A DNA stretch of 64,000 nt from Hippophae tibetana (Eukaryota; Streptophyta; Magnoliopsida; Rosales; Elaeagnaceae): assembly GCA_037013495.1 (NCBI GenBank), contig CM072808.1:11943319-12007318 (forward strand), written 5' to 3'. The notes beneath the pieces are model-generated. The model was given only the letters and a program-made list of their open reading frames with translations. It was not told the DNA's origin and ran no database searches. Shown one piece after another: positions 56,693-64,000 of this stretch. The translations under genes were made by a program, and so were the position numbers. Each line of letters opens with the position of its first letter. The stretch's first letter is position 1.

Positions 56693-57591
56693 ACACCTTA
56701 TAAACTTAACCCTTTGCTTGTCTTCAAGTAAAGTAAAGCAAACTTATTTTTTGATTACATTAACAAGATATGCATATTTACTAATGAACTTGATTTAGTT
56801 TCCACTTGTATGGTTGGAAAAAAATGTATCCCTCCCAAAGATTGCATAAATGTATAACAAAGGGATCACACGACTATCAATCAGCGCATTTCAACATAGG
56901 AGTATGCATGGTATTTGTGATAATAACAACTTTTTGTGAGTGGTATCATATTACGTAACTCACTATGTATAAGATAGCCTTATGCAAACAATATTAGTAT
57001 AGAGTTTCATAACACATTTCATAAGTACACTCTTCTCACACTTCCTCACCAATGTAGATGTATATCAATTTTCAATCAATAGAGGTTTACATGCTTGTAA
57101 TGTAAGACTTAGGTTGGGCTAGTTATATGAAAATATTTAGAACACAATAGTCCCTAAGTTTACTTTATCATTCATGTTCAATTTAAATTTTTCTTCACAA
57201 CTATTTTTAAACTACTTAATCTCTTAATAAGCACAAGCTATAAGGGTGTGGTGAAAGTGAGATATATTATGATGCTTTTTTGATAAGCTAAGACGTGAGT
57301 TAAATGCAGAATTGGTATATATTAGGATCAAATAGGTGTGACTAAGGACATAATATATGGTTAGCTTAAAATGCTCAATCAGTTCAAATAAGACCTAAAT
57401 AACCTATTTAGCTTAATATCATGTAAGATTTTTTTTTCAAGGGATATTAAAATGAATTCTAAAATCTATACAAAACACATGGCATATAGCATCATTTATT
57501 AAAAATTTATTTCAATAGCCACATCAAGAACATTCAATCACTATGCATAAGTGTCTACCATACTCTAACTTTCAAGTAGAAAAACATTCTC
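56693..57591 (-). other. 3' internal region of an H-family gypsy element
   Basis: Minus-strand 3' noncoding sequence leading to the H4 LTR. The decayed polypurine region (GACAAGCAAAGGGTTAAG...) is at 56693-56730. 56700-56930 matches 34761-35018 on the other strand. 56930-57591 has no coding frame. Confidence 0.6.
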
Positions 57592-57960
57592 AAAGATCTA
57601 CATCTAGGTTAGTGTTTAACCTCACTGGAGGAGCCATATTGTTGAGGAGTGTGAAGCAAGGTTGTATAGTTGATTCCACAATGGAGGCTAAATAAGTTGC
57701 CACTTGTGAATCAATCAAAGAAGGCATATGACTCCATAGGTTCTTGTCGGATTTAGAAGTTATTCATAATATGGACTAGTTACTAACACTAATACTATGA
57801 TAATAATGGAGCAGTGGCAAACTCAAAAGAACCATGATCCGAGAAATTGTACATCAAGGAGATGTAGCAATAAAAAAGATAGCTTCTAAGAAAATCTTGG
57901 TGACCTGCTCACCAAGACACAACCTACCAGGTTTTAAAGGTTTAGCTAAAAGGGATGAGG
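57592..57960 (+). pseudogene. copia RNase H fragment, dead
   Basis: C-terminal piece of a copia pol, several frames. Readable: LTGGAILLRSVKQGCIVDS then TMEAK (57625-57680; the TMEAEY-type motif of copia RNase H), SIKEGI..LHRFLSDLEVIHNM (57710-57775), and TMIREIVHQGDVAIKKIAS (57832-57890). The family's C-terminal D-P-x-T-K motif is not recognisable. A different copia lineage from 946-7131. Confidence 0.8.
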
Positions 57961-57989
57961 AAAAAAGACATGTCCCCTCTACACTAGTA

Positions 57990-58199
57990 GGATATTGTTA
58001 TGATAGTGCCTAAAATGTAATGTAGTTTGTATTGAAATTCATGCTAAAATTAGAATAAATAATAGGAACATTTCATTTATTTAGATGTGCTATTTCATTT
58101 CAAATAAATCATATAAATTTTTGATTATTTATGTATGCTTAAAATTCAGTATCTCAACATACATACAAAAGATTGGATTTAAGTGAAATAATCAAATTA
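57990..58199 (+). repeat. copia 3' LTR fragment
   Basis: Starts at about 57996 (TGTTATGATAGTGCC) after a decayed polypurine tract (ACTAGTAGGATAT), the expected place 3' of the RNase H fragment. It is cut at 58200 by the G-family LTR. Confidence 0.5.
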
Positions 58200-59600
58200 T
58201 CGATAAAATATTTTTGATCTATAATTTTCTATACTTTTAAGCACTAATTTTGTGTTTTATTTTAGAATTGTGTTATTTTGGAAGATATTTTTGTGTTTTG
58301 TAGGTTAATGATCATTTGGAAGAATATTCAGCTAAAGCAAGCAAAAAGAGTGAAATCATGGTGAGAAATCAAAACTCGAACAAGTCGAAATGAACGACGA
58401 TTAAGCCATCGAGAAATTATTGTACACTAAAGCCCAAACATATGTATATCGAGATAGGAAGCTCTCAGATAATCACTTCGTAGACAGGTTCAATTCGTGC
58501 ACTTAAGCACACAAATAGACTGTCACAACATAAGTATCTCGGGTTTGCATTGAGGATTTGATTTTTATATCGTGCCACGATATAGATAAAAGCGTGTAAC
58601 AACCTACATGTGTTGAGTGGCTAGAAAATCTAGTACCCATATGTAACATGTTTTAATCATTATTACCCAAAACATAACCTATAAATACACACTCTAAACT
58701 CTAAAACTCCTCTTAAACATAAATAGCCACTGTAGCAAAAAATACCATTCAAAAACATATAAAATAGAGATAAAACTCCTCTTTGTGAAGATTTTCTAAG
58801 GATTTGAATAAGGGGATCAACCAATTCAAGGATTTGGAGATTGAATATCAAAAGGGAGTATTTTAATTGTTAGATCCTTTTTCTCTCTATAATCTCAATG
58901 TCTTTTGGAATTGATTTAGTTTTAATTAATTTAATTATGTTAGGCTAAATTTTGTGTATGGGATTTTAGTTTTTCTTCCATGAATGGAAGAAAAAATGTA
59001 TGAATTTATTTAAATAAAATTTTATTTATTTGTTGTTCATGTTTCTTGATATTTTTTATTATAAATTAATGATGGATCAAATTTTGATTTATGATTAAAA
59101 ACAATATTTTAGAACTAAGGATAAGATACATCATCTGTGTTTGGTTGTGCATTTATGAACAAGATTCTAATTTAATTACATTGATTATTTATTTCCCTTA
59201 GATTTACCAATTAACTAATTCAAGCCCTATCCAAGAAGTGGTGGTTAATTGAGAATTGTGGGGGTCACCATGGTCATAATGTAAAATTCACTTAATTAGT
59301 TCTTTCCATGAATGGACAGCTAGCTAATTTCCCATATTCCTTCATCCATATATATTCCAATATACTTTATTTTCTTTATTTTAGCTATTTAATTATTTTG
59401 GAATTTATAATATTTTTTCAACCCATTATTGTTAGAATGTTTAGGATTATTTGTTTAGCTAATTAAGAAAATAATTTGATGTATTAAAAAAAACTACAAT
59501 TCCTTTAAAGACCGACTTGGGGATAATCTTATCATTAGTCGACTAGTGATTTGTGCACTTGAAAGTAATTAAAATTTGTGCATAAATTTTTTGCATCAAG
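58200..59600 (+). repeat. G-family LTR (Athila-like 5' LTR, about 1.4 kb)
   Basis: Start near 58200 (TCGATAAAATATTTTTGATC) and end ..TTTTTTGCATCA near 59598. Same family as 9270-10749 on the other strand. After the end, AAGTAGGAATTAGC follows; the usual primer site appears to have been deleted. 'gaccgacttggggataa' near 59510 is the counterpart of the 'gatcgaccttgggagtata' block of the E LTRs. A CATATAAAAT and CCTATAAATACAC (58678) could serve as promoter. Confidence 0.75.
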
Positions 59601-59985
59601 TAGGAATTAGCATTTTAAATTATTTAATTGTTTCTTTATAGTTATTTTTTTTATTTTATTTTGTTGGTATATTTTTGTTGTTGAGTTATTTCCATTCTTT
59701 TTGTTTCTTGCTAATTCAATTCTTTTATTTACTGGTTTTTAGGGGGTTTATTCTAAGGTGCTTTGATTTCTTTGTTTTTTTGTAGTAAATTCAAGGTAGG
59801 ATATCTCTTAGAAATAACCTCGAACCTTCCATACACAACATCAACAGATCAAAAGAGCACTCAAGTAGGCTGGATACTGAAATCCAAGAGCCACTACAAT
59901 ATCCATTAATCATGGGGATGATATACCAAGAAAAATGGATATGAAGGAGTACACAAGGCCAATCATTGGAAATGCTACTTCTTGT
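59601..59985 (+). other. leader of the Athila-like element
   Basis: T-rich untranslated leader, then 59820-59985 with protein-like but broken reading just ahead of gag. No primer site is visible at its start. Confidence 0.5.
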
Positions 59986-61100
59986 ATTTAATTGGGAGAG
60001 GTAACTAGGAATTATGAATTGAAAAATATTTATTATTCCATGTTACCCTTATTTTATGGTATTCTTAATGAAGATCCACTAACTTTTATCCATAATTTTT
60101 ATTCAACTATGCAAACATTTCCTTTGAAAGGGCTCAATAAGGACCAACTAAGGATGAGGTATTTCCCATATAGGCTCAACGATAGGGAAAATTCTTGATT
60201 GGGAGGGAGTCTATAAGAAATTCATGAAAAAATTATATTTCCATCAAAAGACTTTGATTTGAGAACTAAGATTGCTACTTTTTCACAAGTGGAAGGAAAG
60301 GCATTCCATAAGGCTTAGGATAGGTTCAAAATATTTCTTATCCCATACCTACACCACTACTGCTGTAAAACAAGTTTTTCTATGATAGGTTGACACAATA
60401 GTGATAGTTTACAATTGATAATGCTATAGAAACAATTATAGGAGAGAAAATAACTTTTGAGACTTATTAGCTCTATGAGATTTTGGGTGCTAATTCTAAA
60501 AAATGAGATAGGCTTTAGGAATGATATGGCTATGCAACTTGTAGTTGACCAACCAAGTTGCATTTCTCACCACTAAAAATGCACTGAATAAAAATGTATG
60601 TGGAGTTTCTAGTACTTATAGAGATGGTGCTAATACTTGTGATTTTGTTGTTGATTTGTATGCAAGTACTAGTTAAGAAACATTGCACTTAGTAAAGGGG
60701 TACAAACCTAAACCTAGGAATGACCCCTACACAAACACATATAGCCCAAGGTAGAGGATTCACCCTAATTTCTCTTGGAAGGCGAATAAAAATCCCACCT
60801 ATGGCCAAGATCACAACCAAGGCACATATTTTCATGAAAACATGCCACACTATCCCCCTGATAAGCCAACTTTGGAGGATAACTTTAATGCTTTCATTCA
60901 AGTGAGTAGAGATAACAAAATGAAAAACAATCAAAGGTTGGACACTTAATAGGCATTTATGAATAATGTAGAAGTGCAAGTAGGGAGACTCGCTGACCAA
61001 ATATAGAGGAAAGAGGAAAGGAAACTTCATAGTCAACTAGAACAAGTGAATGATATAATAATCCATCAAAGTGGTAAGATTTAAAACAATACTTATTTTC
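59986..61100 (+). pseudogene. Athila-like gag, dead
   Basis: 59992-60198 is open: GEVTRNYELKNIYYSMLPLF, then EDPLTFIHNFYSTMQTFP and MRYFPYRLNDRENSW-like end; the P-x-x-x-L-x-x-F-x-x-x-C/M and F-P-x-x-L pattern is the capsid of Athila/Tat gags. FHKAxDRFKIFL near 60308-60345 and GVSSTYRDGANTCDF near 60605 follow. A conserved NDPYTNTYSP..RIHPNFSWK is at 60718-60780. A helical close (MNNVEVQVGRLADQI, about 60957-61005) matches the NQVGQLA helix. Stops and frameshifts throughout. Confidence 0.82.
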
Positions 61101-61289
61101 CTAAAATTTATCTGATGATTTTCCACCTAATGTAGAAAATATAGATGGGGAGAAAGAAAATCCCAAAGAAGGGAAATCTAAGGACAATGAAGTCTTAAAG
61201 CCTTCTGAAGGTAATAAGGGGAGTCTAGGAGAGTCAATTGTCCTTCATACCCAAAATATTTCAAGGCCCTAATTTCCAAAAAGGGTAAA

Positions 61290-61780
61290 TATAAGTAGGA
61301 TGAGAAAGTATTGGTGTTAGAACTTGCTAGTGTGGTGCTATAAAAAAAATTTCCTCCCAAAGTGAAAGATTTAGGAAGTTTCAATGCCAATATTACTTTG
61401 GGAGATAAGAAGGTGTCCACCGCTATGCTAGACTTAGAAGCAAGCATCAATGTCATGCCATATTCGATATACTTGCAACTAGGTTTAACGTAGCTTAAAC
61501 TAAAAAATGTGTCCCTTTAATGTATTGATATGTCTATTAGACAACCAAAGGAAATAATTGAGGATTTATTGGTACAAATAAAGAGTATAATTGTATAAGT
61601 CGACTTTCTAGTAATGGAGATGAAAGGTACCCCATCTTTGGATAAGGAGCATACCATTCTCTTTTATAGGCCATTTGTGACCATAGCTATCAAAATTATT
61701 GATGTGCATAAAGGAAATCCAACCATGATATCCTTAAGAGAGACTATAAATTTTAACATGTTTAAAATTTAACCACTCAA
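61290..61780 (+). pseudogene. Athila-like protease, dead
   Basis: Aspartic protease domain: FPPKVKDLGSFNANITLGDK near 61345-61405, active-site region AMLDLEASINVMPYSIYLQL at 61420-61475 (DLEAS for the family's DLGAS), then a middle block ending FLVMEMKGT near 61605-61630, and the flap/end RPFVTIAIKIIDVHKGN at 61665-61715. Two stops and no start. RT, RNase H and integrase, which should follow, are absent: within 150 bases the element's terminal sequences appear. Confidence 0.82.
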
Positions 61781-61829
61781 CCTATTTCTATTGTTAATGA
61801 ATCTACTACTACTAATTCAATTGACTCAC

Positions 61830-62170
61830 ATGTTTGTGACATTTGTTTGCATGAGAAAATAGATAATAATATTGATGATTCATTTATAGATAGGAGGGTG
61901 AAGAAAACAATAACAGACTCAATTCAAGATGATGACTATAAAGAATGCATCAAGTGTTTCCATGAAAAAGACCTGAGTAATAAGTCCTCTTATCCTAGAA
62001 AGAATTTCTATATGTGTAATACTTGTTATAAATATTTTAAAGTACGTATAAAACCTTCTTTTGAGAAAGGCCAAGACAAAGGAGAGAACAGGCACTTCAA
62101 AGATACACTAAAACCTCCTTGAGAAGAACAAGCAACATCATACCAAGACATTAAAGAAAGAACTTGGTGG
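61830..62170 (+). pseudogene. Athila-like element, terminal ORF piece
   Basis: Open stretch to TGA 62120-62122, Lys/Asp-rich, with two CxxC-like pairs (ECIKCFHEKD; MCNTCYKYF) that could be a decayed zinc-binding site. It continues in another frame to DIKERTWWEETHYF near 62150-62185, a phrase found at the end of related elements. Function unknown. Confidence 0.45.
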
Positions 62171-62264
62171 GAGGAAACCCATTATTTTAGGTAATATTAT
62201 TCTTTTTTTCTTTTAGATTAGTTAATTTTATATTTTCCCTTTTGAATGCTTGAACATATGTGTA

Positions 62265-62860
62265 GTTGAAAACATTGAGGACAATGTTTAGTTTAGGTTT
62301 GAGGTTCAAATAAGTACAACAAAAAAAATTTGATACAAAACAATCATGTTTTTGGTCAATTTTTGATGATTAATTGAGTCTTTCTACATTGTTTTTGTTT
62401 GATTTCCTAAACATGCTCAAGATTTGTTGTAAAAGTTAGTTCCTATTTGTAGTTTATATTTCATGCTTGAAATATTGATATTAAGATGAACCCAAATTGG
62501 GTGCCAAGAAATCAAATAGTAAAGACTAAATTGTGATATTAGTGAGCCTATAACGTTTTATTCTAAGAGATAATATCTCTTCTACTCCTTTAAACACTTT
62601 CCCTATGATTCTAAATCGTTAGATGATTTCTATATGTTTTGCATTGGGTGTTAAGATTTTAAACAATCTAATATAGTCTCATTTGATAATTTAATTACTT
62701 TGATTGATTGAATTGAGTAGAAATTAAAAGTGTGTGTCTATCTTCATTTCATGCTTGACTTCTAATGCAAAATGATATATTTGGGGTCCATTAGGGGGAA
62801 AAGAAGAAGCTATAATATCCATGATCATCACACACGAAGTGTATATAATAAATACACAAG
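62265..62860 (+). other. 3' noncoding region with decayed polypurine tract
   Basis: ACATTGAGGACAATGTTTAG at 62270-62289 then TTTAGGTTTGAGG is the worn form of the GAGGACAATG..AAGTTTGGGGG end of Athila/Tat elements. 62310-62860 has no coding frame. The expected 3' LTR of the G family is not recognised in the window. Confidence 0.5.
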
Positions 62861-64000
62861 TATACATATCGCAACAAGTAATATAATGATAAGAAAATAT
62901 CGTTTTCATATAGATTATTTTATTATAAACTAATTTTTTTTAAAAAAATTTATTTTATTTTATATTTTTAGGAAGCAAAATTAAAATAACTAAAAGTAAA
63001 TAACAATAATTAATTAAATCATATTTTATAACTAAGAAAATATATGAGAAAATATCTAGGAATATTTAATCCCCTAATTTTCTAAACATGTGAATCGCCA
63101 AAATCCCCCCAATATAATTACCAATTAACTACATGATCAAATATTGAATCTATCCTAACATGTTTTCCTCTTTCAAGTAAACTACACACCATATAACAAT
63201 TAATTTAATCACACTCGCATGCCAATTAAATTGTATACTACTCATTAAGTTCATCAATTATAGATCACATACATAAGAATCATACATTTCTACCTAGAAA
63301 CTATGCATGTTATTTAATCTATATAATCAATTAAATAATTCTCTCAAATCTATTTAATTGCCTCTATAGATAAATTGTTGGCCAAATAATTAATAGCATA
63401 AAAATCAGATTAAATAATATAATTAAATTAAATTTATAATTGGGGTTAAATATTAGATCATCACATGATGAAAATTAGGTTCATAAGATCCCCACATTAA
63501 TAACTTAACCATACATAAATGTGTTCATAAAGCTCATGTTTTTCATAAAGGAAGACAAAAAAATTGATAAAGAAAATAGTAGAAGAAGAAATACAATTAA
63601 TCTATTGAATTGTAGTGTTAATCTCCTATAGAATCTCCACCAAAATTGTATCTACTCTTGAATGTTTTTAGCATTTTTCCCCTCTTTTTAGCTCCAAAAA
63701 TGACCAAAAGTATGCTAATGATGACCCCCTTGGATTTATGGGATGATTAAGAGCTTAAATATAACTTAAGTAAAATCTAGACCATCAAATCAGCTTCATA
63801 TCAAGGGCTGAGATCAAAACAAGAAAACTTGATAAAGCCAATCAATCACAAAGCGACCCGTGGCACACAAAATTCATTGGGCTAATCAGAGCACAACCGT
63901 GGTAGGGGAGATCAGTTTGATTCAATGTTTGATGAGTCAACGACACATGACATGATGTGATTCACAGAAATGGATGGCATGGGGGCATTGGTCGAACGCG
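62861..64000 (-). repeat. probable gypsy LTR, minus strand (K1), runs off window
   Basis: A/T-rich, then blocks at 63050-63130 ('taatcccctaat', 'atcgccaaaatcccccc') and 63480-63720 typical of Tat/Ogre-like LTRs read on the minus strand, ending in a more GC-balanced part (63850-64000). No partner LTR is available, so this is a layout-based call. No open frame of note. Confidence 0.35.

Noticed and set aside
1-64000. Host genes, tRNA or rRNA genes, CRISPR-like arrays, endogenous pararetrovirus
   Set aside because: No intron-exon gene structure with a known domain, no cloverleaf or rRNA block and no spaced identical repeats were seen. tRNA-like words are primer-binding sites. No movement-protein or coat-protein pattern suggested a pararetrovirus.

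Overview
This is AT-rich plant nuclear DNA. It looks like a gene-poor, probably pericentromeric or otherwise heterochromatic stretch of a flowering plant genome (likely a eudicot; the species cannot be told from the sequence). I found no convincing host gene, tRNA, rRNA or bacterial-type feature. Almost everything recognisable is LTR-retrotransposon sequence, nested, mutated and mostly dead. Plant origin is supported by Ty1/copia and several Ty3/gypsy lineages (chromovirus-like, Tat/Ogre-like and Athila-like), by primer sites related to tRNA-iMet and tRNA-Asp, and by a DUF4283/zinc-knuckle LINE-type fragment.

Layout. 1-7505: a chromovirus-type gypsy deletion derivative split by an almost complete Ty1/copia element (946-7131, two LTRs, gag and pol broken by stops and frameshifts). 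7530-8312: a DUF4283/zinc-knuckle fragment on the minus strand. 9270-10749: an LTR related to the Athila-like one at 58200. 10870-19260: minus-strand remains of a copia family (called F here), interrupted by an H-family LTR with a gypsy gag scrap and by the odd E1 element (16265-17878). 19261-23093: two E-family LTRs facing each other head to head. 23560-26697: gypsy gag-pol remains, cut by a near full-length F element (26698-34760) whose gag is split by a solo LTR (29168-30460). 35019-36325: an H-family LTR. 36640-46230: a minus-strand Tat/Ogre-like pol, split by a complete chromovirus (40577-45655, target duplication CCTTA). 46265-49475: two H LTRs in opposite orientation, one carrying a solo LTR. 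50333-56378: A-family LTRs and a plant transposon-protein relic, with the E4 element (53832-55677) inside the last LTR. 56379-57591: a minus-strand H end. 57592-58199: a copia 3' end. 58200-62860: an Athila-like element lacking RT and integrase. 62860-64000: an LTR running out of the window.

Family names used here are local labels. A = LTRs starting TGTAAGG and ending CTTTCA. E = LTRs starting TGATGAGTGCTC. F = copia family with several gag zinc knuckles. G = Athila-like LTRs. H = LTRs starting TGATAACT. K = minus-strand LTRs near 13100 and 62860.

The most unusual signal is E-family units whose two outer ends are both the 5' (U3) end of the LTR in inverted orientation, flanked by 5-bp target duplications. 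E4 has a perfect CTAAC duplication, and an uninterrupted relative of its target survives in this same window. A normal LTR insertion ends in U3 on one side and U5 on the other. E2/E3 and H2/H3 also form inverted LTR pairs, so several long hairpin-capable structures lie within 40 kb.
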